DNA from: Notospermus geniculatus
Taxonomy: Eukaryota; Nemertea; Pilidiophora; Heteronemertea; Lineidae
Reading direction: 5' to 3'
Length of the DNA stretch: 64,000 bases
Assembly (NCBI GenBank): GCA_002633025.1
Contig: NMRB01000849.1
Span: 22,140 to 86,139, forward strand
Part shown: positions 24,656 through 39,066 of the stretch, one piece after another
How the letters are laid out: each line of letters starts with the position of its first letter
Position numbering within the stretch: the stretch's first letter is position 1
The notes under the pieces: model-generated
Seen by the model: the letters and a program-made list of their open reading frames with translations, nothing else
Database searches by the model: none
What the model was told of the DNA's origin: nothing
Program-made: the position numbers and the translations under genes

Positions 24656-24793
24656 GGGCCCAGGACGCGACTCGAAAAAAAAATACGGTTGTTTCAGCGA
24701 TCATGACGTCGTGACACAATCTGATTTTTTTTTCGTCTCACCTCAAGACATCATGAAATGACGTGCCGGACGTCATGACGCCGACACCCGTAA

Positions 24794-25637
24794 AGCCCCC
24801 CGCACAGGATGCGCATCTTGCTCAGCAAAGTTCCACACGTGGCACTTTGCTCAGCAAGATTCGCACCGTGTGCGGGCAAATTTTGTGCCCAATATCTGGC
24901 GCGTTTGATATTTTCTGCCACGCGTGGCCAAAGTTGCAACGTGTGCGGGGGTCGTGAGCATTTGTCTCAGCCACTGCCAACAGACCAGCCAATGAAAAGG
25001 TGGGTTCACGGCACGTGATTTTCTCGCCAAATAAAATGGCCGCGCCCACACCCTGTGCTTCATCATGCTTGTCACGATTTTTGAAGTCCCGCGAACACAC
25101 AAGTGAAGGCAGCCATAATCCACAATTCCACAAATCTCTCTTCAAGATGCAACTCTCCACTGTCATTTTCTTGGGATACCGGTATATGGGGCAAAATCTG
25201 CCTTGGCGAGAGCATTGGTCCTGTTGGAGTTTGACGTATGACGTAACGTCACACCTGCTACTGCAGGTGAGTTTTCTCTTTTTCAGCCAAGTTTTACACA
25301 AAAATCAGTCGACAGTTCCAATTTCTGGCCAAGGTGTGAATCGATGAAAATACCTCAATGGGCGCGGCCATTTTATTTAGCGGGAACGTCACGTGCCGTC
25401 AACCCACCTTTTCATTGGCTGGTCTATTGGCAGTGGCTGAGACAAATGCTCACGACCCCCGCACACGTTGCAACTTTGGCCACGCGTGGCAGAAAATATC
25501 AAGCACGCCAGATATTGGGCGCGTGACGTGACGCAGGAAAATGCACAAAATTTGCCCGCACACGGTGCAAATCTTGGTGAGCAAAGTGCCACGTGTGGAA
25601 CTTTGCTCAGCAAGATACGCACCGTGTGCGGGGGGCC
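24794..25637. mobile_element. 844-bp fold-back element, TAA duplication
   Basis: Arms of about 250 bp: CCCCCCGCACAGGATGCGCA on the left, the inverted counterpart GTGTGCGGGGGG on the right; TAA at 24791-24793 and 25638-25640. The undisrupted counterpart (minus strand near 23205-23240, ACACCCGAAAGGTGCTGCGC) supplies the empty site. The TAA duplication suggests Harbinger-type mobilisation. Confidence 0.85.
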
Positions 25638-25993
25638 TAAGGTGCTGCGCTCATTTGGAGTGATATCGTCTATTCTTACATGATTCTTTGAGTTTGTACT
25701 TCGTTGTTGAATTTGTGTCGTGAAATTCGTGAACGCTCGCACGAAAGTTTCTGACAAACAGAAACTCACGCGAACAGTACGAATGTTCAGGAATCAACTA
25801 AGAATCATTTGGGAACTGCAAGAAACGTTCGAGAATTATCAACGAACCCAACAACTTTCACATTCGGGGCGATTCGGGACATTCGCAGCGTCAGTGAAAG
25901 CCAGGCATAAAGGGAAATACGTTGGATCGATTTTTTTCCACCCGCGCCCGCCTCCTAATCCGCGCCCGCAAACGCCTCGTGGAACCACGGTCG

Positions 25994-26389
25994 AATGCCC
26001 CAATCACACTGAGCTACAGTGTAGTTCTCAGTACGACGGTTCTTAAGAATTTTGCTGAACGGGCTCAAACTGTGTGAGAACGGATTCTGTTTAGGACGGG
26101 GAGGACGTTTTGAGAACTACTTCAGTGTGACAGGCCCTTAAGGGTCTGTCGCACTGAATTAGTTCTCAAAACGTCCTGCCCCGCCCAAACAAATCGTAAA
26201 ACGGGCTAGAACGTGTAACCCTTGGCCAAATAATGCTTCGATGTTCTTGAGCACCCTTCCCGTCCATGAAGTTCGTAAAAAGACTGTAAAAAGTTACCAC
26301 TACGTCCACTCCGTTCGCACACAGTTTGAGTCCATTCGGCAACATTTTCAAGAACGTACTGAGAATGATGTCAGTGTGATTGGGGCATT
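25994..26389. mobile_element. 396-bp TIR element
   Basis: AATGCCCCAATCACACTGAG and TCAGTGTGATTGGGGCATT are inverted ends; the centre (26090-26185) holds a second inverted pair around ACGTTTTGAGAACTA. Non-coding. Confidence 0.8.
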
Positions 26390-26840
26390 AATGCAATACA
26401 AACGGGAATGGCGTCCGCTCTATCATATAAAAGACCCCACACAGGTGGACAGTAGCCTGTCGTGGACTCCATACCTCCGGCAAAAATCCAACAGGGTTAC
26501 GACGCCGGTAATGATATGAAGTCATTGACCTGCTTCCTACAGTCCATCAGTCACATGTACATGTCAGATATTTTTGTTATGACGATGACATCAGCTTATG
26601 ACAGTGATGCAAATGAAAGAAATCATGGGTACTTTTCCAGTCTTCTGCATTCAACTTCCTGTCAGCAGCACCTTTAGTACCGGACTGCAGTCAACTGAGC
26701 ATTCCTTGGTTCACCCTACTGACAGCCCACATGTGATGATGATATCATGCCCCAGAGTGACAATAAAATCATTGTATATTCGAGGATATCCTACATAACT
26801 AGTGCTCATACACTCTTCCCAAACTTCGTCTACATGGCTC

Positions 26841-29800
26841 CTAAGTTGGCATTTTCCTGAATACTAATGTCTTGTTATTTGCTGGCATATCATGCTGAAA
26901 AAGAAAATATCCTACTGTCATAACTGTATTTTATGAGTTTATCACAAAACAGGTACATGTCACTGTACAATAATTTTGAAGAACTTCGAGTCAGTAACTG
27001 TTGCAGGCTTTTGAGCGGGTCATGCTAATTACCGTCCACCACCGTCTACCACCGTCCACCACCCTTTTTGTACTGTTATTGTACAGTCTTCCACCTCAAT
27101 ATTTATTTAAAACATCTTTTCTTTATCTTTCTCTCAAAAAAACGAATCGTGGTGGTGGACGATGAAATAAACAGAAAATTCTGTGATATTGTCAGCGATT
27201 TTGATGCGGTTTACATTATTGTTTGAGAGAGAGATAAAGAAAAGATGTTTTAAATAAATGTTGAGGTGGAAAACTGTACAATAACAGTACAAAAAGGGTG
27301 GTGGACGGTGGAGGACGGTGGTAGACGGTGGTGGACGGTAATTAGCACGACCGCTTTTGAGCAACATTCCAAGTGTTCAGAATATAGCACAACTTACTAT
27401 CTTTTCCAGCTCAAGATTATTTTCTTCAGCAAGTCTCTTCAGGTCCGCTATGTCTCTCAAACCCCAGTCAGGACACCTAAACACATTAAATGCATTATTA
27501 TTACCGGTATTTGCAAAAATACGCTTATCTATTTTTGTTATTTGCCATGATGATTCTTTAGCAAGTTTCATGTTCAATGGTTGTGAAGATATGGAATAAG
27601 ATGATTTTGTTTGTGGCATCCCCTTCGAGCCCTAGCTTTCATTTCCAAATCATTTATTCCATGCAAACACTGGACAATCAGAAATCTGTGTTCATCGTGT
27701 ACCTACTTTTGTTTTAAGCTAAGGTCAAAACGGACATTACTTTCTGGCGTTATGGTGCCATTGATCTTATATGGCTGAAAAGACAAGTGGAGATTAAGAG
27801 GTTAACTTCAAGAAACTGAATGATCGCCGAGATTGAAGAGACTGTCATGAGAGCAGTGTTATGAAAGGATGGATTACTTGAATTGTGGCATTGAGTAAAC
27901 AGTAGTGAAGATGCAGAGAACCCTAGCATGCTGAGAGCCTCAAATCAACAGCAGCAAACAGTGCATACCCCATATATCAGTAAAATCCCACCTTCCTTCA
28001 ACAAGACTCCAGCACCCTTAAAAAGACCCTGAAATGATACACAACACTCAATGTGAGTCAGATATTCAAATTAACAAGTCATTTGATACACCTGCATTAC
28101 TTCTTGAAAAATTGTTTGGCCCATCAAGTACCATACCAATGGGGTTGTAGCCATTCTTTTTCTACCATTTGATGGCGCTGCGACCGTATCAACTTTTCCA
28201 TTGTGACGTTGTACGAAACGTCAACGTCACAATACCGTGACGTTGTGGCCTCATGCTCGCAGCTCGTATTGCCACAGATATGACATTCTGAAGACAATGA
28301 AAAGGCCTGATACGGTCGCAGCAACATCTTTCCGTGAAAAAGTGGCGATGACCTCATTAGCGGGGGAGTGGGGTAGCAGTGTTCTTAAACAATGAGATGG
28401 CACTACAGCCTTTTCGTTAACAAAATATCGGGTGGGCCAAAAAAAACGCATCGAACTTCAAATCTTGATTTCTCAACAACTGTCCATTATAATTCAATGA
28501 AATTTGGTACCGTATAATGTAAGGATGTTTTGTTTCACGTGTAAAATTTTTGCATTGATACCTTTGGTATTAGCATCGTATCACTCAATTTAAAAATCAT
28601 TGTAAAAACGTGTGATTCCGGAATCCAATAAGATAGGAAAAACACGTCCCGAATTTCAAATTTCTATTTCTCAATACTATTCATTACAACCCAATGGAAA
28701 TTCACTCAATACTTTTCCGTGGCTATGCTTCTAAAATGTGAAAGTTTCAACACATTATCTTTGGTATTAAGACTGTGGTGCCAAATGTAAAGACCATAGC
28801 AATCATTCATCATATTTTAGGAGACAATGGTGAAACTTCGAAACGCTCGATTCCAATATGGCGTTATAGTAATCAGCGCCACAGGGTAGATATTAAAGTT
28901 ATTGGTTTAATACTTTCACATATTTAGGGGTAATATCATGGAGCAGTGTTAGGCAAAATTTCACTGAGTTGTAGTAAAGTTTTTATGAGAAATGGCAATT
29001 TAAAGTTTGGGAATTTTTCATCCACCCGTATTTTACCGAATTCCGGAATCACATTTTTTTACAAAGATTTTTAAATTGAGTGATACGGTACAAATACCAA
29101 AGGTATCAATGCAAAAATTTCACACGTTCAACAAAACATCTTTAAATGATACGGTACCAAATTTCATTGAATATTATAATGGACAGTTGTCGAGAAATCA
29201 AGATTTAAAGTTCGATGCGTTTTTTTTGGCCCATCCGATACATTGGCAGATCAAAGACAATATTATAGCTCAGTGATCTAAGACAAACCACTAACCATGG
29301 TTGCTGACCAGGGTGAAATATGGAGCATGTTGATGTTTATCATAAGATCAAAGACTCCTGGATGAAGACTGCAACCTGCCCATCGGTCACATGGCTGACT
29401 CGCATCAATGAAGAGTGGAGAAGACACATTTTTCAATCGTGCAGATTCTAATCTTCTGGCCATGCTGTAATGGTGCAAAAAATATCATTAAATCTGTATT
29501 GTATAGTCAAAGGCCTACTGGCAAATGAAATGTGATGACAGCACCTCATAAATGAAATGGCCAGGGCCATTGTGCTCACCTCTGTGACAGAGTATGAAGT
29601 GGGAGTAGCCTGGTGATACACTGAATGGTGAAGGATTAGTGCAGAAACATCGTAACATTTACTACCGATGAGATATGGCCAAAGTCAATTTTTCAAGATG
29701 GCCGCCTGGCAGCCATGTTGAAGTCCAATGGAACCGAAATTTGGCATATAAGTAGACGGTACCAAGACACATATTTAGGCACGGTTAAAGCATCCTAGCT

Positions 29801-31367
29801 CCCACTATTTATGAGGTGTGGGTCGAAGTCCATTTTACAAGATGGCTCCGCGGCGGCCATATTTGATGTCGAATCTGACTGAAATTTACCATATATTTAT
29901 ATTGTACCTAGATACATATTTTGACAACGTTAAAACATCCTACCTACTCCTATTTATAAAATGTGGGTCAAAGTCCATTTTTCAAGATGGCTTCCTGGCG
30001 GCCATATTTGAAGTCCGATCGGGTTGAAATTAGGTGTATTCGTGCAGGGTACCTAGATATATCTTCACACCAAATCACAACACTGTATGTCAAATAACAA
30101 TGAAATGTGCCACCAAACAGTGAATTTTGAACTTTGACCTCTGTGACCTTGAAAAGTAGGTCAAATCAAAAACCCGGGATTTATGCGATGAAGTCTCATC
30201 AGAGGAACCCACCATAAAAGTTTCGTGGTTCTAGCTAACCGCGTTCAGGAGATACGGCCGAAAGAAGGTTTTCACAAAGCGCCCCCTACAGGCCAGAGTG
30301 TACAAGTAGCAGCGCTAAGTTTCGGTCCAGAGATAGTTTTTACCATAGGGAACCTGTACACCAAATTTCAAGTTTGTAACCCAAGCGGTTTAGAAACGTG
30401 CCACCCCTGTTAACGACGACGGACGACGACGACGGACAACGGACGACACACCATGGGAGAAGCTCACCTCACAGAGGTGAGCTAAAAACGAGTGAAATCT
30501 GTCTGACAAAAGTTAGACTACAAGTCACACATTGTGTAGCTAAAGCAGCGAATCCACTGACGCGATTTTGACTTGACTTGAGACGGGGTTGCGATCCCTT
30601 GCGATCACCTCAATGGCAATCAGAGTCCTTGGCTTATAAGGTGATCGTAAGGGATTGCAACCCCGTCTCATGCCCAAATCGCGTCAGTGGATTCGCCGCT
30701 TAAGTAGCCAACAATGTCTTCCCCCCTCCTCCAGAGGCTAGCCTGAGTTTATCAGGCCTCTTGTGCTGTCACATCTTCTTAAGACTGCAAGTATGGACCA
30801 TGTTGACGTTAGCTGAGCATTTCAACAAAGTGTACGCAATAGATGCTTAACTTAAGAGTTCAAATGAATGTTAATGAGGCTGCTATGTTGAAGGACTCAC
30901 AGATTTGTGTGAAATGAATCCCATACCTGTCAAGACTTGGCTGGTCACATTCTGAAGGTAGCCATGACACATTCTGCAAACCCTCAGCAAAGTGGACGAC
31001 ATGCTGACCCGTACCTGAAGAAAGAGATAAACAATAGCAACAACATAACATGATAATGAGAGAAGATTTACGCCAAAAGATCGTGAGATGAGTCACGTAA
31101 CTCTGACAATGTCTGCCATTGCTGACCACCGCCATGATGTACAAAGCCGGGGGCAAAATGGATTGCTGATGACGCAATGCCGGGGGGTAAAACGTGCAAC
31201 ACAACAGAACGATGGATCACATCGCGCGCGGAAACCATGAATATACCTGAGGCCACCTCCAAAGCATGATAATGTTTATTGGATTTGATATACTGGGAGA
31301 GAACGCTAAAGATAGGCCCCTTGTTTCTCTCAGCTGATGAGGAATCCATTGTTATGCATCTTGCCAT
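26841..31367 (-). CDS. METTL26: METTL26 (UPF0585 methyltransferase-like protein), complete
   Basis: Exons: 31367-31247, 31014-30927, 29464-29296, 28028-27969, 27774-27707, 27476-27398, 26894-26841; 639 nt, 212 residues plus stop (the human protein is about 204). Every junction keeps phase. Diagnostic blocks: SSSAERNKGPIFSVLSQYI near the start; LEVASGTGQHVVHFA, the Gly-rich SAM-binding loop; FDLMININMLHISPW; LFKGAGVLLKEGGILLIYGP; SNVRFDL; CPDWGLRDI; and the tail MPANNKTLVFRK. The family is a class I SAM-dependent methyltransferase fold (DUF938); no substrate is established. Introns hold transposons at 27017-27352, 28428-29239 and 29555-30487. A second Met at codon 7 is an alternative start. 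Confidence 0.93.
27017..27352. mobile_element. 336-bp Mutator-like MITE, 10-bp duplication
   Basis: Inverted ends GGGTCATGCTAATTACCGTC and (complement) GGTCGTGCTAATTACCGTCC are flanked by the perfect direct repeat GCTTTTGAGC (27007-27016, 27353-27362). A 9-10 bp duplication with GG termini fits MULEs. Arms of about 140 bp include ACCGTCCACCACCGT repeats. Inserted in METTL26 intron 6, in the short space between exons 6 and 7. Confidence 0.88.
28428..29239. mobile_element. 812-bp Tc1/mariner-type element, TA duplication
   Basis: Ends TCGGGTGGGCCAAAAAAAAC and (complement) TCGGATGGGCCAAAAAAAAC are flanked by TA (28426-28427, 29240-29241). Inverted arms exceed 160 bp (GATACCTTTGGTATT region). No transposase frame, so non-autonomous. 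Located in METTL26 intron 3. Confidence 0.85.
29555..30487 (+). mobile_element. Helentron-like family, copy 5 (full length)
   Basis: 5' subterminal GCTCACCTCTGTGA and 3' TCACAGAGGTGAGC are perfect complements; the element ends CTAAAAA. It lies between METTL26 exons 2 and 3. Internal modules repeat the phrase CAAGATGGC...GCGGCCATATTTGA three times. No protein is encoded. Confidence 0.65.
30545..30701. mobile_element. 157-bp inverted-repeat MITE
   Basis: GCAGCGAATCCACTGACGCG and, inverted, AGCGGCGAATCCACTGACGC. The inner ends TGAGACGGGGTTGCGATCCC also pair. The AACCCACTGACGCG-type terminus resembles the MITE at 1875-2024. Located in METTL26 intron 2. Confidence 0.75.
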
Positions 31368-31577
31368 CTTGATCTTGTTTGGTCTGAAATAAAAATAATT
31401 CCGGGTGAATTGATTGCCTTGGATTGGTAGGCCTGATATAGACTAATGAATGGATGGGATGGTGGTGTGTGTGTGGTCGGTGGTGGGACTGCACTGGTTG
31501 TTGTCGAACAACTAGGCATAGGCTACAACACTCAACAGTCCCCCCCCCCCCCACCCCCACCACCATCTGACCATCAT

Positions 31578-31842
31578 CATGACCATCCATCACACAGGGA
31601 CTCGAGGCATGCATTGCAGGGGTGGTGGGCGTGTTACACATGTTACAGAGGTGCAATAACACACCCCCGAGTAATGCCACGGTATACTGACGTATAGCCT
31701 ACCTAGGAGAATTTCTCCTAGGTAGGCCTATACGTCAGTAGGCCTATACCGTGGCATTACTCGGGGGTGTGTTATTGCACCTCTGTAACACGCCCACCAC
31801 CCCTGCAATGCATGCCTCGATTCCCTGTGATCCATCAGTGGT
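31578..31842. repeat. large palindrome upstream of METTL26
   Basis: Arms of about 130 bp meet near 31711 (CCTAGGAGAATTTCTCCTAGG). Small indels distinguish the arms (an extra GGCCTATA on the right, ACATG on the left). The left arm begins about 210 bp upstream of the METTL26 start codon. Confidence 0.88.
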
Positions 31843-31879
31843 CAGTCAGTCATCATGGTCATGTCAGTGCAGTCCTCGA

Positions 31880-32925
31880 CGCTCAAGGACAGCAATCTGA
31901 AGAGGTCGCCACCATCGTTCCTTGGCTAAGACCTCTGAAAAGGGCTGGACCAGCACCAATCCATCCTGAGAATATCAGGCGTTCTTACTGCTCGCTCCCT
32001 TCGTCAGGTCGCAGACAAACCCCTGAGGAAATCCGCCTGATTTGCTGGGCTACTTGGCGCACGAGAAAATGCGCCCAATCAGCGAACGCCATTCTGAGTC
32101 AAGGGTGTGTTATCGGTTATTGGACCTCTGTAACACGCCCACCACCCCTGCAATGCATGCAGTCAGTGCAGTCCTTGACGCTCAAGGACAGCAATCTGAA
32201 GAGGTCGCCACCATCGTTCCTTGGCTAAGACCTCTGAAAAGGGCTGGACCAGCACCAATCTCGTACCCAGAGATTCGTTACGCTCGGCCGAGGTTGATGG
32301 TCGCTACACTAATTATAGTGTAGCGACCATCAACCTCGGCCGAGCGTAACTAATCTCTGGGTACGAGATTGGACCAGCACAAGATTCTTGTGCTCATTCA
32401 GACATTGATTTTACAAACTATTTGATAAAATAATCATACCGAAAATTAGAATTTGTTTCAGTAATTTGTAAAATTACTACTATTTAACATTCCGTTGGGT
32501 ATTCGATGTTTTATTAAGGAAAAAAGAACGAACTCTTTCGAATCCCTACGCAATTCGCTGTGCAACGGTCAGAAATTCATCTGCTGCCAACAATGCATTT
32601 GCACTGTGGAAAGGTAGTACCGGTCTTTGTACCGGTCTAGCCCTTTCCAGAGTTTAAGACGTCCAAGTTGTAAACAAACTGGTTTGTTTACAAACAGTGG
32701 CCAGCAAACTAGTTTTATTCCTTCGTGAAGGTGGCAGCACCAGTGATCGTTACACTGGTGCCCGGTCCAATGCAACTCACTCACGATATTTACGTCAGTA
32801 CATATCACCAACAATAGGTGGCAGCACCGCAGGTGTCGCGTGGATAGAGAACCAGTGAGTGAGTGTTTATAACTTGGACGTCCAGCTCCTTTAATGTGGC
32901 ATTGAACTCTGGGTACGAGATTGCA
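31880..32925. repeat. dispersed repeat, related inverted to 58490-58845
   Basis: The phrase AATCTGAAGAGGTCGCCACC through CCTCTGAAAAGGGCTGGACC occurs at 31895-31955 and again at 32194-32253. Later blocks (TTCCGTTGGGTATTCGATGT; CGAACTCTTTCGAATCCCTA; CGGTCTAGCCCTTTCCAGAG) appear on the other strand at 58490-58845. No protein domain recognised. Confidence 0.8.
32256..32371. mobile_element. 116-bp full palindrome (fold-back) with 9-bp duplication
   Basis: CAATCTCGTACCCAGAGATT to its complement, centred on ACTAATTATAGT, flanked by the direct repeat GACCAGCAC (32247-32255, 32372-32380). Almost every base pairs with the other arm. Related ends (CTCTGGGTACGAGATTG at about 32907-32924; AATCTCGTACCCAGAGG at about 58488) occur elsewhere. 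Confidence 0.88.
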
Positions 32926-33189
32926 AGGACAGGACACCAGTCTACATTTTACGTTGTCGTCGTCGTCCAACGTCTGCTTTGCTTTCCTTTTACCGGGAAC
33001 TTGCTGCGAGGATTGCTGTAAGTGTCGCTGGTAGCCCATCGCAAGTCAGTGGTCTCTGTCTGGTGAAACACCGTGCGGTGGCGACATCTGTTGTAATCAT
33101 GTGATAATTACACATGATGATGATTGCAGTCATATCAATTTGTGTAAATTTTCCGAGCTCAATCTGAGGGTAAAATATACCATCCATCC

Positions 33190-33962
33190 CAGGCACGGAT
33201 CCAGAGGGGGGCGGAAGGGACGTACGCCCCCCCCCCCTATTTTCGGCAGAGCAATGATTTTTTTTAGCAAGAAAAATTCAATCACATAAAAAATTTGAGT
33301 ATTTTGTAGTCCGAACACTGCCTCCTGTTGCTCATTTGCAGAACTGACGGCCGCAACAAGAGTCAGATGAAGCCTATCGCGGGGGGTCTATTTTGATTGG
33401 TCCGTCCATCTCCAGGTCGTGTTTTGAATACATTTAGTGCACGGCAATCGTATCACTTGACAACGCTGCTCTCAGGCTATATTTGCTTACGTTTCAACCA
33501 GCTACACTCACAATCACGCTCTCTGTTCACTCTTAGCCAGACAAACAATAAGAAAACGGCAATTTGTTATCAAAATCACGAAAAATATTCCCCTCGAAAA
33601 GCTGAATCGGCGAATGCACAGCATCGCCATCGTTACAGTTTGAAGTCACGTGATACGAGAATCCACCAATCCGTGATCTGATCATGCTGATGACGTAGAA
33701 CCAAAATCTGGTTCTTCTTTTACTCATCATCTGACTCTGTATTAGCGTCCAGCAGATTCTAAAAATAGCAATACGAGTCAGACGTTCGGACTAAGTATTT
33801 TGCTCTCAGATGCCAGGAAAAATGCATCTAAAAGCACTTAAATTGTCAAATTTTTCTGGGGGAGTGCCCCCACACCCCCCTTTCGGCTTCCTGCTTTCGT
33901 TATCCGCCGCCGCCTCCATCAAGCTACGCCCCCCCTTTCTGTCAACCCTGGATCCGTGCCTG
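33190..33962. mobile_element. 773-bp CAGGCACGG element, 5-bp duplication
   Basis: CAGGCACGGATCCAGAGG to CCTGGATCCGTGCCTG, flanked by CATCC (33185-33189, 33963-33967). Contains the G-rich motif CTGGGGGAGTGCCCCCACAC shared with other members. Terminal sequence is nearly that of 58079-58372. Non-coding. Confidence 0.9.
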
Positions 33963-34375
33963 CATCCTGTTGTCTCTCTTCAGAAAGGCTATGTCAATAT
34001 GTCATCCATTTTCCATTGAAGTTTCAAATACAAATATCAGAAGGTCTAGAGTCAGGTTCTTATTCCTAAAAGACAACATTTATTTACAAATTTCTCAAAA
34101 TATGTACGCAACATGTAATTTAGTTCAAAGACTAATTACTACCACAGCTGAAGACCATGAAACAAAGACGGCAACAAGGATTTTTCTAATAAACAAAACT
34201 TTCCTCCAAGACAAGGAGAGTATACATCTTCCAGTCCCATCACACGATGTACAGTATAGCCTACTGTATGTAGACAAGGGAAGATCCACACTTGGCACTG
34301 TAAGAATGATTTGACTGAACTGTCTGTGGTCATAGCAGTAATTCAATAATTATCAAAGCAATGGTAAGTCCAGAA

Positions 34376-38762
<4,387 letters not shown>

Positions 38763-39066
38763 GTCCTTCTTTCTTCTCTTCAGCTTCAACAGCCATTAGT
38801 CAATGTTAGTCACGTGACAGTGTGCATGGCAACATTCCAGACCAGCTGTAATCATGATATAAATCAGTATTCTCAAAGATTCAATGTTTAACTGATTTTT
38901 CAGTCAAACATTGCATTTGTTATTGTGTTTTTAACCCGTAGCCCTAGTACCTGTACCCCCCTTTAGCTGGTTAGCATTCCCCAAAACATTCTACATGTTC
39001 TAGGCCTAAAATGAAATTTGTGTGTGTTGTTTACCAAGAGCTGTAATAAATTTCGTCGTCAAAATC
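38763..39066. promoter_or_regulatory. KAT8/NOL12 bidirectional promoter region
   Basis: Only 304 bp separate the divergent start codons, so both 5' UTRs and core promoters must share this space. A palindromic E-box TCACGTGA (38810-38817) lies 48 bp from the KAT8 ATG; this is the kind of site bound by USF/MITF-type bHLH-ZIP factors. No TATA box is obvious. Function is inferred from position. Confidence 0.6.

Larger units (their letters stand above)
22522..25905. mobile_element. 3.4-kb decayed Harbinger-type transposon with long inverted arms
   Basis: Left arm (22522-23260) and right arm (24745-25905) are inverted copies: CACTGACGCTACGAATGTCC outside, and GCAGCACCTTTCGGGTGTCA against the complement of ACACCCG/GGTGCTGCGC inside. 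Between them is a frameshifted fragment resembling the C-terminus of Harbinger transposase. At least three smaller elements are nested. Both arms are disrupted, so it is presumably immobile. Confidence 0.65.
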
